Source: an uncultured Tateyamaria sp. | GTDB lineage: Bacteria > Pseudomonadota > Alphaproteobacteria > Rhodobacterales > Rhodobacteraceae | Assembly: GCF_947488715.1 (NCBI RefSeq) | Contig: NZ_CANLAG010000004.1 | Span: 186,001-250,000, forward strand | Reading direction: 5' to 3' | Length of the DNA stretch: 64,000 nt | Shown: positions 1 to 7,932 of the stretch, piece by piece | Layout: each line of letters begins with the position of its first letter | How positions within the stretch are numbered: position 1 is the stretch's first letter | Made by a program: the position numbers and the translations under genes | Notes under the pieces: model-generated | What the model saw: only the letters and a program-made list of their open reading frames with translations | Told to the model about the DNA's origin: nothing | Databases searched by the model: none

Positions 1-24
1 CAGCCGAATAATTCCCCTTAACCC

Positions 25-62
25 ACATGTTCGATCCGTGATCCACGGACGAGGCAACATGT
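25..62. other. nested inverted repeat upstream of the LysM gene
   Basis: ACATGTT at 25-31 is repeated inverted as AACATGT at 56-62. Between them lies a second perfect hairpin, TCCGTG (35-40) and CACGGA (44-49), with a 3-nt loop. It could be an operator or the leader hairpin of the next gene, or a terminator of a gene left of the window. There is no T-tract. Function is inferred only. Confidence 0.35.
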
Positions 63-80
63 ATGAAAAAGGGGTTGGCT

Positions 81-509
81 ATGGGTTTGTGGAGTTTTGT
101 CAAAGGCAAGGGCAAGAAGCTGTTTGGTGGCGCGGATGACGCGGAGCTGAACGGCGGTGCGCTGAAGGACGAAATCAAGGAATTGGGTCTGGATGACAGC
201 GGCCTGGACATCGTGGTCGAAGGCGACACGGTCAAGGTCACAGGTGAGGCTGTCAGCCAGGAGATGAAGGAAAAGGTGATCCTTGCCGTGGGCAACGTCG
301 AAGGCGTGGCCGCGGTCGAGGACGCCGTGCCAAGTGCAACGGACCCGGTATTTCACACCGTGGTGCCCGGTGACACGTTGTGGGGGATTTCGGCGTCGAC
401 GCTTGGCAACGGTGCGCGCTACGAAGAGATTTTCGAAGCGAACAAGCCGATGCTGTCTCACCCGGACAAAATCTATCCCGGTCAGGTGCTGCGTATTCCG
501 CAGGACTGA
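81..509 (+). CDS. BON and LysM domain protein (YgaU/Kbp-like)
   Basis: Small soluble protein of 142 residues. The N-terminal Gly/Lys-rich segment is followed by a BON domain (about residues 25-85) and a C-terminal LysM motif (about 93-142, with GDTLWGIS and PGQVLRIP). The architecture matches the YgaU/Kbp family, of which the E. coli member is a cytoplasmic potassium-binding protein. No signal peptide is visible, so a cytoplasmic location fits. I chose the ATG at 81 rather than 63 because homologues begin MGLxSF and an AAGGGG ribosome site lies 7 nt upstream. It is monocistronic, with 0.2 kb before the acyl-CoA synthetase gene. The ligand is not determinable from sequence. Confidence 0.85.
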   Translation: MGLWSFVKGKGKKLFGGADDAELNGGALKDEIKELGLDDSGLDIVVEGDTVKVTGEAVSQEMKEKVILAVGNVEGVAAVEDAVPSATDPVFHTVVPGDTLWGISASTLGNGARYEEIFEANKPMLSHPDKIYPGQVLRIPQD

Positions 510-716
510 CCCAATACGCCAGAAAATGGCGGTGTGGGGCGGTGGGCCAAATTGGCCTGCCGCCTTTTTTGTGACCTTAGGTCACGGCATCTGACGCGGC
601 GTCGGGCGGCGCGGGCGCGCCTTGGAATCCTTGAACATTGCGTCAATCCACCGCATCTTGTCCCGCAAGGAAGAGACATGACGCCAGACACTCAAGGCGC
701 ATCAGGGAGGATCACT

Positions 717-2615
717 ATGACGTTTGCAGGAATCGCGGACCGCGACGCAATTCAGAACGAAATGCCGTGGGAAGAACGCGACGTTGCCAAGACCGTTTTC
801 GGTATGCTGAGCGACACGGCGGCGAAGTATCCGACGCACAATGCGATCAGTTACCAGATCTTTTCGGACCCCAAGTCGAAGGCGGAAACGCTGACATGGA
901 CGCAGTTGCGCGACCGCACGGCGCAAACGGCCAACCTGTTCCGCAGCATGGGGATCGGACCGACGGACGTTGTGGCCTTTATCCTGCCCAATGCGACCGA
1001 GACGGTTCTGACCCTGCTGGGGGGTGAGGTTGCGGGCATTGTGAACCCGATCAACCCGCTGCTGGACGCCGAACAGATCGGTGCGATCCTGCGCGAGACA
1101 AATGCCAAGGTTGTCGTGACCCTGCGCGCCTTTCCCAAGACAGACGTCGCCGAAAAGACCGCCAAGGCGGTTAGCCTCGCACCCAATGTCAAAACCGTGC
1201 TCGAGGTCGATCTGCTGACCCATGTGTCGGGGCTGAAATCGTTCATCATCCCGCTGATCCGCCCCAAGATGGAGAAAGCGCCTGGCGTCACCTACAAGGA
1301 CTTTAGCGCCGAGGTTGCCAAGCAGCCCACCACGCTGACCTTTGAGGACGTGCAGGAAGACCGGGTGGCCGCCTATTTCCATACCGGTGGCACCACGGGC
1401 ATGCCCAAGGTCGCGCAGCACAAGTATTCGGGCATCGTTTACAACGGCTGGGTCGGGGCGACGGTGCTATTGAGTGCCGAGGACAACATTCTGGCCCCTC
1501 TGCCGCTGTTCCACGTGATGGCGGCGCAAGTGCTGTTGATGGGTGCGGTTGCATCGGGCGCGCACTGTATTTTCCCGACACCGCAGGGCTATCGGGGCGA
1601 GGGTGTGTTCGACAACATCTGGAAGCTGACCGAACGCTGGAAGATCACCTTTATCGCCTCTGTGCCCACGGCGATTGCCGCGATGATGCAGCGGCCCATT
1701 GATGCTGACATTGGCACGGTCAAGTCGACGTTCTCGGGTTCTGCGCCGCTGCCTCAAGAGCTGTTCAAGCGGTATGAGACAGCCGCCGGTGTCGACATTG
1801 TCGAAGGCTACGGCATGACCGAGGCGACGTGCCTTGTGTCGGGCAACCCCATCGACGGCGAAAAGAAGATCGGGTCGGTGGGCATTCCGTTCCCCTACAC
1901 GGACGTGAAGATCTACAAAGGCACGCCCGAGGGTCCCATCGAGGCGGATCTGGAAGAGGTTGGCGAGATCTGTGTCAGCAATCCGGGTGTCTGGCCGGGC
2001 AACACCTACACCGAGGCCGACAAGAACAAGGACCTCTATTACAACGACAAATACCTGCGCACAGGCGATCTGGGCCGGGTGGATGCGGATGGGTATCTGT
2101 GGATCACGGGCCGCGCCAAGGACCTCATCATTCGGGGTGGCCACAACATCGACCCTGCCGAGATCGAAGAGGCGTTGCTGGGCCACGAGGCTGTGGCCTT
2201 TGCTGGCGCCATTGGGCAACCGGATCAGCATTCGGGCGAGGTGCCTTGCGCCTATGTGGAACTGGTCGATGGGGCATCTGTGACGCCGGACGAGCTGATG
2301 GCCTATGCCAAGCAGCACGTGCACGAGCGCGCCGCGCAGCCCAAGCATGTGACCATCATGGATGAACTGCCCAAGACGGCGGTGGGCAAGGTGTTCAAGC
2401 CTGACCTGCGCAAAGAGGCGATCACGCGCATCTACAACGCAACGCTGGCCCAAGCCGGTTTGAACGCCAAGGTTGTTGCGGTGATTGACGACAAGAAGCG
2501 TGGGCTCGTGGCTCAGGTCGAAGCCAATGGCGACGGCGACACGGCGATCCAGACGGTGTTGGGCGATTTCGTTCGCCCGTGGGAACCTGCGACGGCGGCA
2601 ATTGCCGCTGAGTGA
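717..2615 (+). CDS. acyl-CoA synthetase (AMP-forming), ANL superfamily
   Basis: A 632-residue adenylate-forming ligase that activates a carboxylic acid with ATP and CoA. It shows the AMP-binding signature around residue 220 (YFHTGGTTGMPK), the GYGMTE motif near residue 363, the YLRTGDLG hinge motif and a C-terminal GKVFKPDLR with the catalytic lysine region. The start is placed at 717 because GGAGG lies 6 nt upstream; an ATG at 678 is in frame but has a poorer context. The family covers short- to long-chain and aryl acids, and the substrate cannot be read here. It is longer than typical medium-chain ligases (about 540 residues), with extra C-terminal sequence. A strong hairpin follows the stop. 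Confidence 0.9.
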   Translation: MTFAGIADRDAIQNEMPWEERDVAKTVFGMLSDTAAKYPTHNAISYQIFSDPKSKAETLTWTQLRDRTAQTANLFRSMGIGPTDVVAFILPNATETVLTLLGGEVAGIVNPINPLLDAEQIGAILRETNAKVVVTLRAFPKTDVAEKTAKAVSLAPNVKTVLEVDLLTHVSGLKSFIIPLIRPKMEKAPGVTYKDFSAEVAKQPTTLTFEDVQEDRVAAYFHTGGTTGMPKVAQHKYSGIVYNGWVGATVLLSAEDNILAPLPLFHVMAAQVLLMGAVASGAHCIFPTPQGYRGEGVFDNIWKLTERWKITFIASVPTAIAAMMQRPIDADIGTVKSTFSGSAPLPQELFKRYETAAGVDIVEGYGMTEATCLVSGNPIDGEKKIGSVGIPFPYTDVKIYKGTPEGPIEADLEEVGEICVSNPGVWPGNTYTEADKNKDLYYNDKYLRTGDLGRVDADGYLWITGRAKDLIIRGGHNIDPAEIEEALLGHEAVAFAGAIGQPDQHSGEVPCAYVELVDGASVTPDELMAYAKQHVHERAAQPKHVTIMDELPKTAVGKVFKPDLRKEAITRIYNATLAQAGLNAKVVAVIDDKKRGLVAQVEANGDGDTAIQTVLGDFVRPWEPATAAIAAE

Positions 2616-2653
2616 TCCGCGTCCGCATCCGTGCGGAACCTGTGAGACGATAG

Positions 2654-2681
2654 AAAGGGTGCGCTTTGGGCGCGCCCTTTT
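2654..2681 (+). terminator. rho-independent terminator after the acyl-CoA synthetase gene
   Basis: AAAGGGTGCGC pairs with GCGCGCCCTTT across a short TTTGG loop, and the 3' arm ends in four T. It lies 39 nt after the acyl-CoA synthetase stop. Confidence 0.65.
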
Positions 2682-2777
2682 GCGTATGGGCGGGGAACGC
2701 CTGTTCTGACGCAGATGTGAGCGGATGTGCGCAGTTGAGGTGGTAGACTGCGCCTCAACAGTTCCATCGGAGGCCCT

Positions 2778-3257
2778 ATGCCAAAATCCAAGAAACGGGC
2801 CAAGGCCGCCCCTGCGTCCAAAGCCACTGCTGCGCAAACAGGTTTGTCACGGCGTTCCGTTCTGGGCGGCGGTGCGATCGGGTCGGCGCTGGTGTTGGGT
2901 GGCGGGTTCTGGGGGATCAGTTCGTTCCGAACCTATGCCGCTGAACATGATCTCAGCCGGGTGGGCGACGGGACGCTGGCGGTGGTCCAGATCCACGATC
3001 CGCAATGTCCGACCTGCACCGCGTTGCAAAAGCAGACGCGCCGCGCGTTGCGGGCCTTTGACGGCTGCGGGCTGACCTATCTGGTGGCGGATATCAAGAC
3101 GCCCGAAGGTGCGGCCTTTGCCCGGCGATTCAATGCGCCGCATGTCACGCTGTTGCTGTTTGATGGGCAAGGTGGGTTGCACCGGCGGGTACAGGGCCTG
3201 CAACAGGCCGCCGCATTGGAAGAGGTATTCTCGGCCCACAAAGCCGCGTTGACCTGA
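2778..3257 (+). CDS. Tat-exported thioredoxin-like protein
   Basis: A 159-residue protein with a Lys-rich N-terminus, a twin-arginine motif (SRRSVLGGG, about residues 24-32) and a hydrophobic stretch, so it is probably exported folded by Tat or anchored at the membrane. The mature part has a thioredoxin-like beginning (LAVVQIHDPQCPTC) with a CPTC active-site pair near residues 77-80, followed by segments resembling a thioredoxin fold (VTLLLFDGQGG). A periplasmic thiol-redox role is inferred from the CxxC and the export signal. The partner is unknown. It stands alone, convergent with the phosphatase-family gene on the minus strand 7 nt away. Confidence 0.7.
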   Translation: MPKSKKRAKAAPASKATAAQTGLSRRSVLGGGAIGSALVLGGGFWGISSFRTYAAEHDLSRVGDGTLAVVQIHDPQCPTCTALQKQTRRALRAFDGCGLTYLVADIKTPEGAAFARRFNAPHVTLLLFDGQGGLHRRVQGLQQAAALEEVFSAHKAALT

Positions 3258-3264
3258 CGCGGGA

Positions 3265-4101
3265 TCAAGTTAGGAAGGATGCCGCGCGCATGGTGTCCGG
3301 CACCGGTGCACCCAGCAGTGTGAGGATTGTGGGCGCCAGTTGGCGCTGGTCGATGATCGTGCTGGGGTCCGGCCCGCGGGCATCCCCGAAATAGTAGAGT
3401 GCGGTATCCTGTTGCAGCGCGCCGCGCCCGCCGTGGTGGCCGCGGTCGTCCTGTCCATGATCGGCGGTCACAATGACATCGTAGCCCATGTCGCGCCAGC
3501 GCGGGATGAAAGGGGCGAGCATTTCATCCATGACGAAACAGGCGGCATCCATGTCCTGACAGTCGTGAAAGAAGCGGTGGCCCATGCTGTCGAGGGTGCA
3601 GGTGTGCAGCAGCCCGTAGGTGAGATCGAAGCGACCGCAGAGATTGGTGAGCGTGCCGAAGAGGTCAACATCCGACGGTGTCATCTGGTTGGCGTGGCCG
3701 TAACCCGTCATTGTGTGGAAGCGTCCGTGGTTGATCGAGGCGCTGTCCGGTTCGTCATATTCGATGTCGCGGACCACGTCGAAGGGCGCGCGGTTGAAAA
3801 ACTCCGACCAGAAGGAGTGTGCGACCGCGCCCGTTGTGCCGCCGCCCTTGCGGATCTGGGCAAAGACGTCCGGGTGTGAGAGGCGAAAGACGTTGCCGTT
3901 GCCGGTGCAGCCATGCTCTGCGGGTGCGACGCCGGTGTGGATGGATGCATAGCAGGAGGCCGAGATCGAGGGGATCACGCTGCGGTGGGTCCAGGTCTGG
4001 GCATCGCCGCTGTCGACCCACCCTTCGAGGTTGCCGAAGAGGCGGCGGAAATTGCGCAGCGGCACGCCGTCGAGGATGATCAGGAGAAGTTTCGTGGTCA
4101 T
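3265..4101 (-). CDS. alkaline-phosphatase-superfamily hydrolase (type I phosphodiesterase/nucleotide pyrophosphatase-like)
   Basis: A 278-residue enzyme with the metal-binding layout of the superfamily: an N-terminal LIILDGV (Asp 9), a Ser/Thr nucleophile region at IPSISASCYASIHTG, a DSMGHRF motif and a C-terminal TADHGQDDRGHHGG carrying the Asp-His metal ligands. No signal peptide is visible, so it is probably cytoplasmic. It lies downstream of the peptide ABC operon on the same strand, but a strong hairpin (4184-4239) separates them, so it may be read only partly with it. The substrate could be a phosphodiester, a phosphonate or a sulfate ester and cannot be decided from sequence. Confidence 0.75.
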   Translation of the reverse strand: MTTKLLLIILDGVPLRNFRRLFGNLEGWVDSGDAQTWTHRSVIPSISASCYASIHTGVAPAEHGCTGNGNVFRLSHPDVFAQIRKGGGTTGAVAHSFWSEFFNRAPFDVVRDIEYDEPDSASINHGRFHTMTGYGHANQMTPSDVDLFGTLTNLCGRFDLTYGLLHTCTLDSMGHRFFHDCQDMDAACFVMDEMLAPFIPRWRDMGYDVIVTADHGQDDRGHHGGRGALQQDTALYYFGDARGPDPSTIIDQRQLAPTILTLLGAPVPDTMRAASFLT

Positions 4102-4183
4102 GGCATTTGGGTCCCGGTTTCTGGGCCAAGCCTAGCGGTGTTCCGGAACGGGGTCACCTGTGCAGATGTGCAAATGGGGGTGC

Positions 4184-4239
4184 GGGGACGGCGGGGTGAC
4201 GCTCTTTGGCTGCGCCAAATTCGCCCCACCCGCCGTCCC
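4184..4239 (-). terminator. long G+C-rich hairpin (repeat family copy A)
   Basis: Two long arms (4184-4210 and 4214-4239) are complementary over most of their length: GGGACGGCGGG with its inverted partner at the outside and TTTGGC/GCCAAA at the tip around TGC. It sits 9 nt beyond the stop of the ABC ATPase gene, so it probably terminates or stabilises that operon's mRNA. Related hairpins occur at 21985, 47578 and 50976. Confidence 0.6.
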
Positions 4240-4247
4240 GCAGGCGC

Positions 4248-5882
4248 TTAGTTGCCGGCACTTTCCATCTTGCGGTTGGCGATCACATCCTCGAGCCAGC
4301 CGAGTTTCATTTCCGGCACCGAGCTGAGCAGCAGGTCGGTATAGTCGTCGAATGGCGGTGTGAGCACTTCGGACTTGGTGCCGTAGCGTTGCACGCGGCC
4401 CTGGTACATCACGGCGATGCTGTCGGCGATGGCCCGCACTGTGGCGAGGTCATGGGTGATGAAGAGATAGGCCACGTCCTCGACCTTTTGCAGGTTGAGG
4501 AGCAGTTTGAGGATGCCGTCGGCCACCAGCGGGTCGAGAGCGGAAGTGACCTCGTCGCAGATGATCAGCTTGGGCTTGGCCGCCAGCGCGCGGGCGATGC
4601 AGACCCGCTGTTTCTGGCCGCCGGACAGTTCGGCAGGGTAGCGATCCTGAAAGCCGCTGCCCAGTTCGATTTCGTCCAGCAGTTCCTGGATGCGTTTCTG
4701 TTTTTCCGCGCCCTTGAGGCCGAAGTAGAATTCCAGTGGCCGCCCGATGATCGTGCCCACGGTCTGGCGCGGGTTCATCGCCGTGTCGGCCATCTGGTAG
4801 ATCATCTGGAGCTCGCGCAGGTCTTCGAGGTTGCGGGAGGGTTGATCCGGCGTCAGGGTGCGGCCTGCAAAGGTGATGGTCCCGTCGCGGGGGGGCAGGA
4901 GGCCGGTGATCACGCGGGCCAGGGTCGATTTGCCCGAGCCGCTTTCGCCCACCACGGCGAGGGTCTGGCCCGGGCTGAGATCAACGCTGACATTGTGCAG
5001 GACGTCGAAACTTGTGCCCTTGTAGCGGGCGGTGATGTTTTCGACGCGCAGCACCGGTTCGGTTGGTTGTTTTTCCTCGTGGGTGATGGAGCGGACCGAG
5101 ACGAGGGCTTGGGTGTACTCTTCCTTGGGCGCGTTGATGATCTGGTTGGTGGTGCCGTATTCGACCATCTCGCCCATGCGCAGGACCATGATGTGATCGC
5201 TGACCTGTGCCACCACGGCGAGGTCGTGGGTGATGTAAAGTGCCGCCACGCCGGTGTCGCGTATGGCGTCCTTGATCGCCTTCAGGACGTCGATCTGGGT
5301 GGTCACGTCCAGCGCAGTTGTAGGTTCGTCGAAGACCACGAGGTCAGGTTCAGGGCAGAGCGCGAGCGCCGTCATGCAGCGTTGCAGCTGGCCGCCCGAG
5401 ACCTGGTGGGGGTAACGGTTGCCGATATTGTCCGGGTCGGGCAGGCCCAGCTTGGCAAAGAGGTCCCGCGCGCGCTGTTCGGCGTCTGATTTGGAGAATT
5501 TGCCCTGAAGCACGGCGGCTTCGATCACTTGTTCCATGATCCGCTTGGCCGGGTTGAAAGAGGCGGCGGCGGATTGGGAGACGTAAGTGACTTCGGCCCC
5601 GCGCAGCTTGCGGATGTCGCCCGCCTTGGCTTGCAGGATGTCGCGTCCGTTGACGTGGACGGTGCCACCTGTCAGTTCGACGCCGCCTCGTCCGTAGGCC
5701 ATTGAGGCCAGACCGATGGTGGATTTGCCCGCACCGGATTCGCCGATGAGGCCCAGCACCTTGCCGGCTTCGACGTCGAAGTCGACGCCGTGCACGATTT
5801 CGATGTCATGGGGTTTTTCACCGGGCGGGTAGACTGTTGCGCCGATTTTCAGGCCGCGGACTTGGAGAAGAGGTGTGGTCAT
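4248..5882 (-). CDS. peptide-type ABC transporter, fused double ATPase
   Basis: A 544-residue protein with two complete nucleotide-binding domains, a DppD-DppF-like fusion. Domain 1 has Walker A GESGAGKST (about residue 43), signature VSGGQLQR and Walker B VVFDEPTTALD. Domain 2 has Walker A GESGSGKST (about 316), signature LSGGQKQR and Walker B IICDEVTSALD. All catalytic motifs look intact. It would energise the two permeases encoded just upstream. It is the last core gene of the importer operon; the gap to the preceding permease holds a short dispersed repeat (5920-5935). Substrate class (oligopeptide or other amide) is inferred from family only. Confidence 0.93.
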   Translation of the reverse strand: MTTPLLQVRGLKIGATVYPPGEKPHDIEIVHGVDFDVEAGKVLGLIGESGAGKSTIGLASMAYGRGGVELTGGTVHVNGRDILQAKAGDIRKLRGAEVTYVSQSAAASFNPAKRIMEQVIEAAVLQGKFSKSDAEQRARDLFAKLGLPDPDNIGNRYPHQVSGGQLQRCMTALALCPEPDLVVFDEPTTALDVTTQIDVLKAIKDAIRDTGVAALYITHDLAVVAQVSDHIMVLRMGEMVEYGTTNQIINAPKEEYTQALVSVRSITHEEKQPTEPVLRVENITARYKGTSFDVLHNVSVDLSPGQTLAVVGESGSGKSTLARVITGLLPPRDGTITFAGRTLTPDQPSRNLEDLRELQMIYQMADTAMNPRQTVGTIIGRPLEFYFGLKGAEKQKRIQELLDEIELGSGFQDRYPAELSGGQKQRVCIARALAAKPKLIICDEVTSALDPLVADGILKLLLNLQKVEDVAYLFITHDLATVRAIADSIAVMYQGRVQRYGTKSEVLTPPFDDYTDLLLSSVPEMKLGWLEDVIANRKMESAGN

Positions 5883-5919
5883 TGTGGCAATCCCCCGGTG
5901 GCGCTGCCCCCGGACCCCC

Positions 5920-5935
5920 GGAGTTTATTTGGCAA
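5920..5935. repeat. dispersed intergenic repeat core, copy 1
   Basis: GGAGTTTATTTGGCAA is found here and, in exact inverted form, at 36709-36724. Here it lies in the leader of the double-ATPase gene. It looks like the short Rhodobacterales intergenic element reading CCAAATAAACTCC on the strand of the downstream gene. Confidence 0.55.
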
Positions 5936-5952
5936 GATGAAAGAGCGCCGGA

Positions 5953-6771
5953 TCATCCGCGGCCTCCTTTCAGCGAGGTGGTACGGTTGAGGATCCAGTC
6001 GGCGATCAGGTTCACGCTGATGGCCAGCGTGGCGATGGCGACAGCTGGGTAGAGGGCCGCGCCGATGCCGAAATTGATGCCTTCCTTGTTCTCTTTCACG
6101 ATGCCGCCCCAATCGGCCAGCGGTGGTTGGACACCGATGCCGAGGAAGGACAGGGTCGAGATGAAGAGCACCATGAAGATGAAGCGCAGGCCCATTTCGG
6201 CGACCAGCGGTGAGAGCGCGTTGGGCAGGATTTCGCGGAAGATGATCCAGGCGAGTTTTTCGCCGCGCAGGCGGGCCGCTTCGACATAGTCCATGACGGA
6301 GATGTCGACGGCGACGGCGCGGGCGAGGCGGTAGACGCGGGTGCTGTCCAGGAGGCCCATGATGACGATGAGGGTCAGTACCGTGGCCTCGATCGAGCTG
6401 AGGATCACGAGGGCCAGGATCAGTGAGGGGATCGACATGAAGAGGTCGACGAGGCGGCTCATCACCTGGTCGATCCAGCCGCCTGAGACGGCGGCGATGA
6501 AGCCAAGGACCGCGCCTGTGGTGAAGCTGAGGATCGTGGCGGCGGTGGCGATGAAGATGGTGGTCTGCCCGCCGTAGATCATCCGAGTGAGCAGGTCGCG
6601 CCCGATCTGGTCGGTGCCGAGCCAGTGTTGCGCCGAGCTTGGCTCCCACACGTCGCCCACGGCCTCGGCCATGCCGTAGGGGGCGATCAGCCCCGCGAAG
6701 ATGGCGGCGAGGAAATAGGTGCCGGTGATGATCAGGCCGATGGCGGCGGAGAGGGGGATGTTTTTTAGCAT
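5953..6771 (-). CDS. peptide-type ABC transporter permease (DppC-like)
   Basis: A 272-residue inner-membrane permease with about six hydrophobic segments and the EAA-type coupling loop (VEAARLRGEKLAWIIFREILPNALSPL) that docks on the ATPase. MLKNIPLSAAIGL at 6771 is the more likely start because it gives the usual short N-terminus before the first membrane segment. An in-frame upstream start at 6825 would add 18 residues encoded inside the intergenic hairpins. Ribosome-site evidence is weak for both. It pairs with the DppB-like permease encoded upstream to form the channel. Confidence 0.9.
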   Translation of the reverse strand: MLKNIPLSAAIGLIITGTYFLAAIFAGLIAPYGMAEAVGDVWEPSSAQHWLGTDQIGRDLLTRMIYGGQTTIFIATAATILSFTTGAVLGFIAAVSGGWIDQVMSRLVDLFMSIPSLILALVILSSIEATVLTLIVIMGLLDSTRVYRLARAVAVDISVMDYVEAARLRGEKLAWIIFREILPNALSPLVAEMGLRFIFMVLFISTLSFLGIGVQPPLADWGGIVKENKEGINFGIGAALYPAVAIATLAISVNLIADWILNRTTSLKGGRG

Positions 6772-6812
6772 TTGATGTGCGCCCAGATTTGCGAATGGGT
6801 GCCGGACCGCGC

Positions 6813-6871
6813 CTTTGCTGCGCAAAGACTCTCATCCGCACGAAATGAGTTTTGTTCCACAAAACTCATTT
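6813..6871 (-). other. paired intercistronic hairpins between the two permease genes
   Basis: Two perfect inverted repeats occur. One is CTTTGC/GCAAAG with a 3-nt loop (6813-6827). The other is AAATGAGTTTTGT (6843-6855) with ACAAAACTCATTT (6859-6871) and a 3-nt loop. The second includes the TGA stop of the upstream permease gene at 6866-6868. Such structures commonly act as mRNA-processing or stabilising elements in transporter operons; that role is inferred. Confidence 0.6.
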
Positions 6872-7822
6872 TGGGTGCCTCAGTCTCGGGTTGGCGAGGA
6901 TCGACACCACGTCCGCCACGATATTGAGGATGATGTAGACAGCGGCGAAGATCACGCCGCAGGCGAGCACCACGGGCACATCTCGTTTGACCACGGCATC
7001 CACGAGGTATTGGCCCATGCCTGGGTAGGCGAACACCACCTCGACCACCACGACGCCCACGACGAGGTAGGCGAGGTTGATCATCACCACGTTCACGATG
7101 GGGGCGATGGCGTTGGGGAATGCGTGTTTGCGGATCACGGTGAAGGTCGTGAGGCCCTTGAGCTCGGCGGTTTCGATATAGGCCGATTGCATCACGTTGA
7201 GGATGGCCGCACGCGTCATGCGCATCATGTGGGCCAGCACCACCAGCGTCAGCACGGCAACGGGCAGCGAGATGGCGTGCAGTTGATCCAGCAGCGGCAT
7301 GCCCGGCGAGACGGAGGCAAAGGACGGGGCCCAGAACAGTTTCACCGCGAAGAAGAACACCAGGATATAGGCGATCATGAATTCGGGCAGCGAGATCGAG
7401 GCCAGCGTGATGCCGGAGATCAGCTTGTCCGGCCAGCGGTTCTGGTAGCGCACCGCGATCAGGCCCAGCAGGATGGCCAGCGGGACCGAGATGATGGCAG
7501 CCCAGAAGGCGAGGAACAGGGTCGAGGACATGCGCCGCGCGACCTGTTCGCCGATGGGCAGCTTGTTGGTCAGGGCGGTGCCCATGTCGCCGGTGACGAT
7601 CCCGCCCAGCCACTCGAAATAGCGGGTCAGGGCAGAGCGGTTCAGGCCCATTTCCTCGCGCAGGTTGGCGAGGCTTTCGGGGGTGGCGGATTGGCCAAGG
7701 ATGGCCTGCGCGGCGTCGCCGGGCAAAATTTCGGTCAGACCGAAGATCAGCGCGGAGGCGGCGAGCAGCAGAAGAACCCCAAGGGCGAGGCGTTCTGCGA
7801 CAAGTTTCAAAATCGGGTGCAT
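6866..7822 (-). CDS. peptide-type ABC transporter permease (DppB-like)
   Basis: A 318-residue permease with an N-terminal membrane segment (LALGVLLLLAASALIFGL), a periplasmic stretch and about five further membrane segments. The coupling loop reads IETAELKGLTTFTVIRKHAFPNAIAP. I chose the ATG at 7822 (MHPILKLV) because AGGA lies 9 nt upstream and this matches the usual family N-terminus; an upstream ATG at 7843 adds 7 residues. It follows the binding-protein gene by about 110 nt and precedes the partner permease. Confidence 0.92.
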   Translation of the reverse strand: MHPILKLVAERLALGVLLLLAASALIFGLTEILPGDAAQAILGQSATPESLANLREEMGLNRSALTRYFEWLGGIVTGDMGTALTNKLPIGEQVARRMSSTLFLAFWAAIISVPLAILLGLIAVRYQNRWPDKLISGITLASISLPEFMIAYILVFFFAVKLFWAPSFASVSPGMPLLDQLHAISLPVAVLTLVVLAHMMRMTRAAILNVMQSAYIETAELKGLTTFTVIRKHAFPNAIAPIVNVVMINLAYLVVGVVVVEVVFAYPGMGQYLVDAVVKRDVPVVLACGVIFAAVYIILNIVADVVSILANPRLRHPK

Positions 7823-7932
7823 ATGTGCGGGTCCTGATGGCACCGGGCCAACCGCAAGCGCGGTGGGGTGCGGACGCGAAAGGGATCAAACGAAAACCGC
7901 GCCCGAAGATGTTCGGGCGCGGTGTGGTCGTT

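Noticed and set aside
6815-7837. A 340-codon His/Asp-rich plus-strand frame
   Set aside because: Antisense shadow of the DppB-like permease gene; the His-rich look comes from reversed codons.
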